This document shows positions 37,024-44,511 of a stretch of DNA of 64,000 bases, one piece after another. A program made the translations under genes and the position numbers. This DNA is from an uncultured Collinsella sp. Its GTDB lineage: Bacteria; Actinomycetota; Coriobacteriia; Coriobacteriales; Coriobacteriaceae. The notes below the pieces were generated by a model. That model ran no database searches, had not been told where the DNA came from, and saw nothing but the letters and a program-made list of their open reading frames with translations. The stretch is taken from positions 1 through 64,000 of the forward strand of contig CABUIE010000009.1 in NCBI GenBank assembly GCA_902491565.1, written 5' to 3'. The stretch's first letter is position 1; the number at the start of each line of letters is the position of its first letter.

Positions 37024-38484
37024 TTAGTAACCCTGGCCGTAGCCCTGACCCTGGCCCTGCTGGCCCAGCAGCTCCTCCAGGTACTGGCGCAGCTGCTCGT
37101 CGGTAATACCGCCGTTGCCGGTGTCGGTCGAACTGTCGTCCTGCTGCTGGTTCTGCAGCTCCTCATCGGAGCCCAGCTCGACGGTGACCTTCTTCTCTTC
37201 CTTGCCGCGCATGAGCGTGATCTCGACCTTCTCGCCCACCTCGTGGCTGCGCAGCGCGATGATCAGGCCATCGGCGCTCGTAATCTCGTCGTCGCCCAGC
37301 TTGGTAATGACATCGCCCTCCTGAATGCCGGCCTTGGCGGCAGGACCATCCTCAACGACGCTCGCCACATACGCGCCGCTATCGGTGCTCAGCTTGTTGG
37401 TGCGGGCGTTAAGCGCATTGACGCTCGAAAGCGTAGCTCCCATGTACGGATGCACCGGCGTCTTGCCGTCGATGATCTGGTCGGCAATGTTCTTGGCGTA
37501 ATTGACCGGAATGGCAAAGCCAACACCCGAGCTGGAGCCCGAGTAGCTCTCGATGAGCGAGTTGATGCCCACCAGCTCACCGTTGTCGTTGACGAGCGCG
37601 CCGCCGGAGTTGCCCGGGTTGATGGCGGCATCGGTCTGAATCATGTTGGCGTAGATAGTGTTACCGCTGGTAGAGCTCATGGCCGTGGAGCGATACAGCG
37701 CCGACACGATTCCCGTGGAGACAGATTGCTCGTTGCCAAACGGCGAGCCGATCGCCATAACCCACTCTCCCACGTTGAGCTTGGAGGAATCACCGATCTC
37801 GATCGGCGTAAGCTTGGAGGCGTCGGCGTCCTTGAGCTTGATGACGGCTAGGTCGCTCGAGGCGTCGTTGCCCACGAACTCGGCCTCGTAGGTGGTGCCG
37901 TCGTCCATGGTCACCACGTACTGGTCGTAGCCGTCGACCACGTGGTTGTTGGTGAGGATGTGACCCTCGGTATCGAGCACCACGCCCGAACCGACGCTGC
38001 CCGAGCTATCCGACTCGTCAGCAGACTGCGAAAGCGAGCCATTCTGGCTGCCGCTCGAAGTGGCGGTAATGGAAACCACGGAGGGCAGGGCCTTGGCAGA
38101 AACGGCCTCGGCCAGCGTGGTGTCCTCGGAGTCAATGGTGATCTTTTGCGTCGATGAACCCGAAGCGCCCGCCGTCACGGCATTCTTGCCGCCACCGATA
38201 TCGAGCGTGCCGCTCATAATGAGCGCAATGACCAGCAAGGCTCCGCAGGCGCAGCCGGCGAGCGCTGTAATGAAAATCGGCAGCTTTTTGGTCTTGGTCT
38301 TGACCACCGTGTGCTTGTTCACGACCTGCGCACCGCCCAGCGGCTTGCCGGTCTGCGTGTCGTAGGCCTGCACGTAGGGAATGTTGCTACTGGCAGGCGT
38401 CGACTCCACCTGCACACGCGGCTGCTGCTGGGTCTCGCCAGCATTGCCCGCATCCTGGGGACGCTGGGAATCGTACTCGCTCAT
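37024..38484 (-). CDS. htrA: HtrA/DegP-like membrane-anchored serine protease
   Basis: A 486-residue trypsin-like protease with PDZ domain, acting at the cell surface in protein quality control. A ~85-residue cytoplasmic N-terminus precedes one membrane helix (LPIFITALAGCACGALLVIAL). The catalytic triad is His (LTNNHVVDG), Asp (SSDLAVIKL) and Ser (NPGNSGGALV). One PDZ follows (GAYVASVVEDGPAAKAGIQEGDVI), then a Gln/Gly-rich tail ending GQGQGYGQGY. The start at 38484 (MSEYDSQ) has AAAGGA. Monocistronic with a strong terminator. The protease identity is firm; assignment to the DegP versus PepD subgroup is not resolved. Confidence 0.94.
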   Translation of the reverse strand: MSEYDSQRPQDAGNAGETQQQPRVQVESTPASSNIPYVQAYDTQTGKPLGGAQVVNKHTVVKTKTKKLPIFITALAGCACGALLVIALIMSGTLDIGGGKNAVTAGASGSSTQKITIDSEDTTLAEAVSAKALPSVVSITATSSGSQNGSLSQSADESDSSGSVGSGVVLDTEGHILTNNHVVDGYDQYVVTMDDGTTYEAEFVGNDASSDLAVIKLKDADASKLTPIEIGDSSKLNVGEWVMAIGSPFGNEQSVSTGIVSALYRSTAMSSTSGNTIYANMIQTDAAINPGNSGGALVNDNGELVGINSLIESYSGSSSGVGFAIPVNYAKNIADQIIDGKTPVHPYMGATLSSVNALNARTNKLSTDSGAYVASVVEDGPAAKAGIQEGDVITKLGDDEITSADGLIIALRSHEVGEKVEITLMRGKEEKKVTVELGSDEELQNQQQDDSSTDTGNGGITDEQLRQYLEELLGQQGQGQGYGQGY

Positions 38485-38655
38485 GGCTGCGATCCTTTCG
38501 TCAAATAACCAAAGGCCCGCCAAACATGTGGCGGGCCATCATTGTTCACGTTGAGTTGTACCCCAATATGCGGGCGCAAGTGTATGAGAACGCAATCTTT
38601 TAGGAAGGCTTAAGTTCTGCTGCAAACTCGAAAGGGATCCACGCATGCGGCAAAA

Positions 38656-38688
38656 CCACCACAAAGGTGCCTGTCCCCTTTGTGGTGG
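38656..38688. repeat. CCACCACAAAGG palindromic repeat, copy 4
   Basis: Arms CCACCACAAAGG and CCTTTGTGGTGG with loop TGCCTGTCC, ending 4 bp before the stop of the GlnR-like gene. It could serve as its 3' hairpin. Confidence 0.85.
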
Positions 38689-38692
38689 AAAT

Positions 38693-39355
38693 CTAGTCCT
38701 TAAACAGATAGCCCACGCCGCGGACGGTGGTGATGTGTGCCGCGATCTGCGGGCCCACCTTGGAGCGGATGCGTCGAATGTGCACGTCGACGGTGCGCGT
38801 ACCACCGCAGTACTCAAAGCCCCACACGCGGTGCAGCAGCACCTCGCGGCTGTAGGCACGGTTGGGATGCGTCGCCAAAAAGCTCAGCAGCGAGTACTCC
38901 ATCAGCGTCAGGTCGATGGGCTCGTTATCGAGCGTCACCTGGTAGGTGGCCAAGTTGATCTCGAGGTTATCGATGTTGAGTACATCGTCGGCGGTGACGG
39001 TCTCCTCCTCGCCCATCAGGCGCTGCGCACGAGCCTTGAGCTCGTTGGGCGTCGCCGTGGGGCATACAAAGTCGGCATGCGCGTGATTGGGCAGGCGCAA
39101 GGTACCGAGTGCCTCGTCGTCGACGATCACCAGCATGGGGACGCCGCCGCGGTCGTCGAGCCATTTGGCAATCTGATCGATGCGGTCGCTGCGGATGCCA
39201 TCGGAATCGAGAATCAGCAGGTCAAAGTCGTGCGCTGCAGTCGGCGAATCGGGGGTTGCCAGGCTCACCTCGACACCCAGGGTGGTCGTCAAGCTGCGGG
39301 CAAACTCGTGGAAGCGCGTCGTGCGCGCCATGAACAGGGCACTCTTTTCGGACAT
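38693..39355 (-). CDS. Orphan OmpR-family response regulator, GlnR-like
   Basis: A 220-residue regulator with an N-terminal receiver-like domain and a C-terminal winged helix (about 125-220). The latter includes LTLMEYSLLSFLATHPNRAYSREVLLHRVWG and TVDVHIRRIRSKVG. The receiver keeps an aspartate at position 50 (DLLILDSDG) but lacks the acidic pair normally near residues 8-9, so classical phosphorylation is doubtful. This matches actinobacterial GlnR, an atypical orphan regulator of nitrogen genes. It lies 50 bp downstream of glnA on the same strand, with no sensor kinase nearby. The start at 39355 has TTGGAGG. The GlnR assignment rests on this context and architecture. Confidence 0.78.
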   Translation of the reverse strand: MSEKSALFMARTTRFHEFARSLTTTLGVEVSLATPDSPTAAHDFDLLILDSDGIRSDRIDQIAKWLDDRGGVPMLVIVDDEALGTLRLPNHAHADFVCPTATPNELKARAQRLMGEEETVTADDVLNIDNLEINLATYQVTLDNEPIDLTLMEYSLLSFLATHPNRAYSREVLLHRVWGFEYCGGTRTVDVHIRRIRSKVGPQIAAHITTVRGVGYLFKD

Positions 39356-39405
39356 ATCGGCCTCCAAAGAAATGAGCTCAATCGTACTGGAACAAGCCAG
39401 CGCGA

Positions 39406-40743
39406 TTAGGAGTTCGCCAGGTAGTGCTTGATCTCCCACTCGGTGATCGTAGACTCAAACTTATGCCACTCGTCACGCTTCTTTTTAAGGAAGAAGCTGT
39501 GGATGTGCTCGCCGAGGGCATCCTTCATAAACTGCGAGTCCTCAAACACGTCGAGCGCCTCTTTGAGCGAGCGCGGCAGCGGCGTGTAGCCGGCCTCGAC
39601 CATCTGGCGGTCGGTAAGCTTGAGCGTCTCGGCCGTGGCCTCGGGCGGGAGCTCCAGCTTGCGCTCGATGCCGTCCAGACCAGCCGCCAGCGTGACGGCG
39701 TTGACCAGGTACGGGTTGGCCATGGGGTCGGGGCTGCGAAGCTCGATGCGCGTGGACAGCTGCTTGCCGGGCTTGTAGACCGGAATGCGGACCATGCTCG
39801 CGCGGTTGCGCAGGCCCCACGTGGCGTACTGCGGCACGGAGTCGCCGCCTGTGGTGATGCGCTTGTACGAGTTGACCGTTGGGTTGGTGATGGCGCTGAT
39901 CTCGCGGGCATGCGCCAGAATGCCGGCCATATAGTGCTTGGCGACGTCGGAGAGGTGGTACTTCTCGTCGTCCTCGCCCCAAAAGACGTTGTTGCCGTCG
40001 TGGTCGAATAGCGACTGGCACAGGAACATAGCGCTGCCGTCCTCGCCCGCCAACGGCTTGGGCATAAAGGAGGCGTGGCAACCGCTCTCGTAGGCCTGCT
40101 GCTTAATGATGAGTTTGGCCGTGGTGATGGCGTCGGACATGCTCAGGGCCTCAGCATGGCGCAGGCTCATACCGTGCTGCGAGCGGCCGGCGGCGTGGAA
40201 GGTGTACTCCACGGGCACGGACATCTTCTCGAGCGTGAGGACCGTGTTGCGGCGCAGGTCGCGGGCGGCGTCACTCACCGAAAGATCGAAGTAGCCCACG
40301 TTGTCGAGCGGCTCGGGGGTGTGCTCGTCGGGGAAGTAGTAATACTCCAGCTCGGCGCCCACGTTGAGCAGGTAGCCAGCCTTCTCGGCCTTATAGAACA
40401 TGCGGCGCAACGCATCGCGCGGATCGCCGGCGAAGGGCTTGCGGTCGGGGGTGCACACGTCGCAGAACACGCGGGCGACGCCGTTGTGGCTCGGGCGCCA
40501 CGGCAAAATCTGGAAGGTCGAAGCATCGGGAAACGCCAGCATGTCGGCTTCCTCGGGCGTGGCAAAGCCCTCGATGGCGGAGCCGTCAAAGCCAATACCT
40601 TCCTCAAAAGCGACCTCGAGGTCCTCGGGGCTAATGGCAAAGTTCTTGAGGCGGCCGAGAATGTCGACAAACCACAGACGCACAAAGCGGATGTCACGCT
40701 GCTCTACGGAGCGGAGTACGTAATCGATGTTCTGCTGGTTCAT
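39406..40743 (-). CDS. glnA: Glutamine synthetase, type I
   Basis: A 445-residue GSI that makes glutamine from glutamate, ammonia and ATP. Conserved regions include GFDGSAIEGF, AELEYYYFP, PLAGEDGSAMFLCQSLF, NPTVNSYKRI and RIPVYKPG...ELRSPDPMANPYL. The length and lack of the adenylylation loop (NLYDLP) point to the GSI-alpha class, which is controlled by feedback and transcription rather than adenylylation. The start at 40743 has AGGGGAG. It is followed by the GlnR-like regulator, an arrangement that suggests a nitrogen-assimilation operon. Confidence 0.97.
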   Translation of the reverse strand: MNQQNIDYVLRSVEQRDIRFVRLWFVDILGRLKNFAISPEDLEVAFEEGIGFDGSAIEGFATPEEADMLAFPDASTFQILPWRPSHNGVARVFCDVCTPDRKPFAGDPRDALRRMFYKAEKAGYLLNVGAELEYYYFPDEHTPEPLDNVGYFDLSVSDAARDLRRNTVLTLEKMSVPVEYTFHAAGRSQHGMSLRHAEALSMSDAITTAKLIIKQQAYESGCHASFMPKPLAGEDGSAMFLCQSLFDHDGNNVFWGEDDEKYHLSDVAKHYMAGILAHAREISAITNPTVNSYKRITTGGDSVPQYATWGLRNRASMVRIPVYKPGKQLSTRIELRSPDPMANPYLVNAVTLAAGLDGIERKLELPPEATAETLKLTDRQMVEAGYTPLPRSLKEALDVFEDSQFMKDALGEHIHSFFLKKKRDEWHKFESTITEWEIKHYLANS

Positions 40744-40877
40744 GTCGCTCCCCTTTCTTTCGGGCGGGTTTCGACTGGTCTATATCGCAGATACTATCGC
40801 AGAAAAATGTTTCCGCAGGGTTAAAGCGTATCAAGCGCTCAAAAAACGTGTGTGAACAGGCAGTTGCGAACGAGCGG

Positions 40878-41900
40878 TTAGCGCGAGGTCGAGGCGCGGT
40901 GTTCGATGCGGCCGGGGATCTCGATGCGTTTGGGCGCCAGCTTTGCGGCCTCGCCCACGGTGGTGGTAACGACGTCGATGCGCTCGGAAAGGCGCTCGAC
41001 TACGCGCTCGGCAATGGTGAGGGTGTCCTGCGCGGCCGTGGTGACGCCGCCAAAGAGCACATGGTTCCAGGGGTAGTCGTCAAACGTCGCGATCTTGAGC
41101 CCCGCCGGCAGCGAGGGACCAAGCTGCGCCAGCGCCTCGGTCAGACGCAGGAAAACCAGGCCGTTGACGGCGATAAGGCCGAGCCTTTTGCCCGCGTAGT
41201 CGCGGATGGTCTTGTCCAAACGGCCAACGCCCGTGGCGCCACCGTCGGCCAGGGTGACGACCTCGCCCGCAAGGCCGCGGCGCGAAAGCTCGTCGGCAAA
41301 GGCCTCGGCGCGCTCTCGACGCACGGGGCTATCGTCGCTTGCCTCGGTAAGCAGGCACAGACGCTCGCTGCCCGCAGCTGCCAAGGCGTCTACCAAGCCG
41401 GCGACCAGCTCACGGTTGTTAGATGTCACCAGGTCAACACCGCCGTCGGCAACGTCGCGGTCGAGCAGCACGACGGGCAGACGTCCCGCTGCCGCGGCGA
41501 TCGCCTCGTCATTGCCTCCGCAGGTGTTGACGACCAGGCCGTCCACGCCGGCATCGATAAGTCTGGTGAGCGACTCCGCTTCCTTAGCGGGGTCGTTGCC
41601 GCTAATGGCCGTCATGAGCGAGCAGCCGCGCGCCGCGGCGCTGGCGGAAAGGCCCTCGAGCATGGCGCTCGAGAACGGGTTGGCGATGTCAGCCAGAATC
41701 ACACCGATGAGGTTCGTACGCGAGCTGCGCAGATTGCGCGCGGCGGCACGTGGGCGATAGCCGGTGCGCTCGATAACTGCCGCGATGCGAGCACGGGTCT
41801 CCTCGGACATTTGCCCGGGGCGGTTGTTGAGATAGCGCGAGACCGTGGCCGGGCTCACGCCCGCCTCGGCGGCAATGTCCTTGATTCTCATCTGCACCAT
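40878..41900 (-). CDS. LacI-family transcriptional regulator
   Basis: A 340-residue repressor. The N-terminal HTH with hinge (MRIKDIAAEAGVSPATVSRYLNN...RPRAAARNLRSSRT) is followed by a periplasmic-binding-protein-like effector domain (LIGVILADIANPFSSAMLEGL to DYPWNHVLFGGVTT). Such proteins control sugar-use genes. No sugar operon adjoins it here, so the target is unknown. Start 41900 (MVQMRIKD) or the ATG 9 bp later; ribosome site weak. Upstream gap 41901-42023 shows nothing distinctive. Confidence 0.93.
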   Translation of the reverse strand: MVQMRIKDIAAEAGVSPATVSRYLNNRPGQMSEETRARIAAVIERTGYRPRAAARNLRSSRTNLIGVILADIANPFSSAMLEGLSASAAARGCSLMTAISGNDPAKEAESLTRLIDAGVDGLVVNTCGGNDEAIAAAAGRLPVVLLDRDVADGGVDLVTSNNRELVAGLVDALAAAGSERLCLLTEASDDSPVRRERAEAFADELSRRGLAGEVVTLADGGATGVGRLDKTIRDYAGKRLGLIAVNGLVFLRLTEALAQLGPSLPAGLKIATFDDYPWNHVLFGGVTTAAQDTLTIAERVVERLSERIDVVTTTVGEAAKLAPKRIEIPGRIEHRASTSR

Positions 41901-42023
41901 AGCGCACCCCGTTTCCCAATGTCGGCAGTCTGAGCCATTTTAGGCATTTTTTAAAAATCTCGGTTGCAAAACGCTGTAGGTGAGCAGCATCGTTTTTGCG
42001 TCTCGAGCAGATGCGATGATGGT

Positions 42024-42716
42024 CTAGATAGACGAGTCTTTGGACAGCTCAAAATAGTCGGGATGCAAGGCGATAACCGGGCCCTGCTCCTCGGGCATCA
42101 GGTGCAAGTGTGTCTCTGCCAGATAGCTCGCCGCGTCGGTATCGCCCCTCTTAATGGCCTCAAGAATCCGACGATGCTGCCGACGAATCGGCTCCCAATC
42201 CAGGTCCTGCGACACCATACGCAACCAGTTGTATCGCTCAAAATGCGTGTTGATGCTCTTCATCCAATCCCACAACATGTGACGACCGGCAATCTCAAAA
42301 CACGTCTCATGGAACAGGTTATCCAGGTCAAAGAAGCGGCGCGTTTCGCCATGGTCGAGCGACTCGGACTCGGTAAGAATCTGCTCAAGCCGCTGCTTTT
42401 GCTCGGGCGAGGCGGCCGAACAGCATTTAATAAGCACGCTTCTCTCGAGCTTCTCGCGCAAAAAGCAGGCGTTCTCGGCGCGCTCCATGCTGATTTTCGA
42501 GACATAGGTGCCGCTTTTGGGACGCGTTTCCACCAGCTCCTGCTCACGCAGGCGCACAAATGACTCGCGAATGGGCGTGCGCCCGATTCCCGTCTCCTTT
42601 TCCAGACCAATCGCCGAAAGGCGCGTGCCGGGCTTGAGCTCGGCATAGATAATCTTGGAGCGCAATGCGTTGTATGCCTGATCTTGCAGGCTCTGATAAT
42701 GCTGGTGCTGTTCCAT
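42024..42716 (-). CDS. GntR-family (FadR/FCD) transcriptional regulator
   Basis: A 230-residue regulator with an N-terminal winged helix (QAYNALRSKIIYAELKPGTRLS, GIGRTPIRESFVRLREQELV) and a helical FCD effector domain. Metal-binding histidines are probable in DNLFHETCFEIAGRH and the C-terminal AETHLHL. FCD regulators sense small carboxylates. The start at 42716 (MEQHQHYQ) has GAGGG. No metabolic operon adjoins it; the oxidoreductase at 44.5-46.5 kb is a possible but distant target. Confidence 0.92.
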   Translation of the reverse strand: MEQHQHYQSLQDQAYNALRSKIIYAELKPGTRLSAIGLEKETGIGRTPIRESFVRLREQELVETRPKSGTYVSKISMERAENACFLREKLERSVLIKCCSAASPEQKQRLEQILTESESLDHGETRRFFDLDNLFHETCFEIAGRHMLWDWMKSINTHFERYNWLRMVSQDLDWEPIRRQHRRILEAIKRGDTDAASYLAETHLHLMPEEQGPVIALHPDYFELSKDSSI

Positions 42717-42755
42717 AAAGCCCTCGGATAAACCCTCGGTTAGTCGAATACCACC

Positions 42756-42772
42756 ATGCAATACTATCGCAT
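42756..42772. promoter_or_regulatory. Dyad upstream of the GntR gene
   Basis: ATGC-(9)-GCAT around AATACTATC, 40 bp upstream of the regulator start, sits where an autoregulatory operator would be. The arms are short, so this is tentative. Confidence 0.3.
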
Positions 42773-42865
42773 CGACACGCCCCAGCTCCCAATCAGTCTT
42801 TTTGGGACGGGGCTCTTTTAGCTACCCTGGCCCGCAGATCGGCCCCCTTGCCACAAAAGTGGCCC

Positions 42866-42993
42866 ATCTACTACGTTAACACGGATAGCCTCGGCCATAC
42901 CGAAAACCGTGAAAACAAAACCGCAGGTAGACAGCTTGTCGATTTTCGAAAAAGTCGACTATGGTTGACCCCTGCGGCTTAAACGTAGTAGAT
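42866..42993. repeat. 128-bp imperfect palindrome, ATCTACTACGTT ends
   Basis: ATCTACTACGTT (42866-42877) pairs with AACGTAGTAGAT (42982-42993), and the flanking GGCCC/GGGCC bases extend the match. Inside, CCGCAGG pairs with CCTGCGG, and GTCGA with TCGAC. It is a further long-hairpin repeat family, with only one copy in this window. 42994-43134 contains nothing recognisable. Confidence 0.65.
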
Positions 42994-43134
42994 AGGCCCT
43001 ATTCGTGGCACAGCACTACTCCATCCCAAATTGGCACCCCGAGCCCTCGTGAGTTGCCAACAAGCTGTTTGACCAGCGCTTTATCCGCGCGGCATTTGGA
43101 AAATAGCACCACCGCAAAACCCGCGAGTAGCGCT

Positions 43135-43194
43135 TACTTTGCTATATCTCACTATACTTTGCTATATCTTGCTATACTTTGCTATATCTTGCTA
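43135..43194 (+). repeat. Three 20-bp iteron-like tandem repeats
   Basis: Copies at 43135, 43155 and 43175 of TACTTTGCTATATCTTGCTA. Copies 2 and 3 are identical and copy 1 has two differences; a partial TATCTTGAGC follows. The 20-bp period (about two helical turns) and position 24 bp before the ATPase start suggest a protein-binding array. The units also contain TTGCTA and TATACT promoter-like hexamers. No spacers separate them, so this is not a CRISPR. Confidence 0.8.
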
Positions 43195-43217
43195 TATCTT
43201 GAGCAAAGGTGGCTCAC

Positions 43218-44309
43218 ATGCAAACAAACCCTTTTAAGCCCACAGCAGGTAAAACACCTCCCACGATTATCGGCCGCGAAGATGTGCTCGAAGAATTCAG
43301 TGAAGGCCTCGTCAACGGGCCTGGTGCCCCGGGGCGCCTAATGCGCATAGCCGGCGTCCGTGGAACAGGCAAGACGGTCCTCCTTGACGAGTGCTCACGT
43401 TTGGCGCAAAGCCGTGGCTGGACGGTCATAAAAGAGGTCGCAACCGAGGGACTTTGCCAGCGCATTCTCGAACAGCTGCAGCCCAAATTCCAGGCCAAAC
43501 ACGCCAGATTTGAGCCCACCGTAGCTGGCATATCCATCGGCAGCATAGATATTGAGCGAATCGGCCCATCGCTACGCGACGCCATGAGACAGACAATAAC
43601 CAAGAATGGAAATGGCCTGCTCATCACTCTCGACGAGGTTCAAGACGCAGAGCTCGATGAGGTCCGAACGCTCTCCATTGCGATTCAGCAGGTTATCGGC
43701 GAAGACCTTGATATCGCCTTTGTTTTTGCTGGGCTTCCTTCGATGATTGAAAGTATCATCAACGGAAAGACACTTACGTTTTTGCGCCGTGCCCTCCCCT
43801 TTGACCTGAAGGCTGTGGCAGTAACCGAAGTGTCGTACTCCCTCGAGGAAACCATTGAAGCGTCTGGCATGGAGTTGCAGCCAGGTATTGCCGGCCAACT
43901 TGCCGAGGCAACGCAAGGCTATCCTTTCATGATCCAACTCGTTGGATACTACGCATGGCAGTTGGCAAGACGCGCACATACAGCGATTATTGGAGAAGAA
44001 GAAGCCGAGCGTGGCATTGCAACGGCACACGAACGCTTCTGCGCCATGGTGATTGAGCCCGCGCTGCGGCGCATTCCGCCCACGTGCATCGCTTATCTGC
44101 TGAGCATGGCGTCTTTGGGGCAGACGAGCTCGACCAGCATGGTTGCCGATGCCCTAAACAAAACGCCTCAACAGGTGAGCTCCGTCCGCAGCCGCCTGTT
44201 AAGAGAATCGATTATCGAGGCTCCTTCGTACGGCAAGGTCTCATTTGCCATCCCCTACATGCGCGACTACCTCTACGAGCACAAAGCCGAACTGGAAGTT
44301 AAACTGTAG
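43218..44309 (+). CDS. Orc/Cdc6-like AAA+ ATPase with C-terminal winged helix
   Basis: A 363-residue stand-alone ATPase. Walker A is GVRGTGKT (46-53); Walker B lies near LLITLDEVQD; sensor region VFAGLPSM. The last ~80 residues (PPTCIAYLLSMASLGQTSSTSMVADALNKTPQQVSSVRSRLLRE) read as a winged-helix DNA-binding domain. This architecture is that of Orc1/Cdc6-like and related archaeal-type ATPases. The ATG at 43218 is chosen because AAAGGTGG precedes it. The three 20-bp repeats just upstream are the obvious candidate binding sites. A replication, partition or autoregulatory role is speculative. A gene remnant and terminator follow. Confidence 0.8.
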   Translation: MQTNPFKPTAGKTPPTIIGREDVLEEFSEGLVNGPGAPGRLMRIAGVRGTGKTVLLDECSRLAQSRGWTVIKEVATEGLCQRILEQLQPKFQAKHARFEPTVAGISIGSIDIERIGPSLRDAMRQTITKNGNGLLITLDEVQDAELDEVRTLSIAIQQVIGEDLDIAFVFAGLPSMIESIINGKTLTFLRRALPFDLKAVAVTEVSYSLEETIEASGMELQPGIAGQLAEATQGYPFMIQLVGYYAWQLARRAHTAIIGEEEAERGIATAHERFCAMVIEPALRRIPPTCIAYLLSMASLGQTSSTSMVADALNKTPQQVSSVRSRLLRESIIEAPSYGKVSFAIPYMRDYLYEHKAELEVKL

Positions 44310-44334
44310 AAACGACAACTGCCCTGCAAGATGA

Positions 44335-44440
44335 AAACCGTTCCAGGAGCACTTCTTTGCCAACGCCACCGACGAGGCCATCATCGCCAAGGTCAAGGAG
44401 CTCCTGGGCCCTAATCGGACTATCTGCGCCTTCCCGTCGA
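44335..44440 (+). pseudogene. Possible 3' remnant of a deleted gene
   Basis: An open frame without a start codon reads FQEHFFANATDEAIIAKVKE then LLGP, with codon choice typical of the host. It begins immediately after the ATPase gene and runs into a terminator. It looks like the C-terminal end of a lost gene. The parent family was not recognised. Confidence 0.3.
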
Positions 44441-44446
44441 ACGCAG

Positions 44447-44485
44447 GCGGCGGCTGCCCAACACACAGGGCAGCCGCCGCTTTTT
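44447..44485 (+). terminator. Intrinsic terminator after the ATPase gene and remnant
   Basis: GCGGCGGCTGCCC and GGGCAGCCGCCGC form a perfect 13-bp stem with an 8-nt loop, followed by TTTTT on the plus strand. It lies between convergent genes, 27 bp from the oxidoreductase stop. Confidence 0.9.
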
Positions 44486-44511
44486 GCAATCGATTGGTGC
44501 AAAGGGGTTGA

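Noticed and set aside
43135..43210. Possible CRISPR array
   Set aside because: Units are contiguous without spacers and no cas genes are present.
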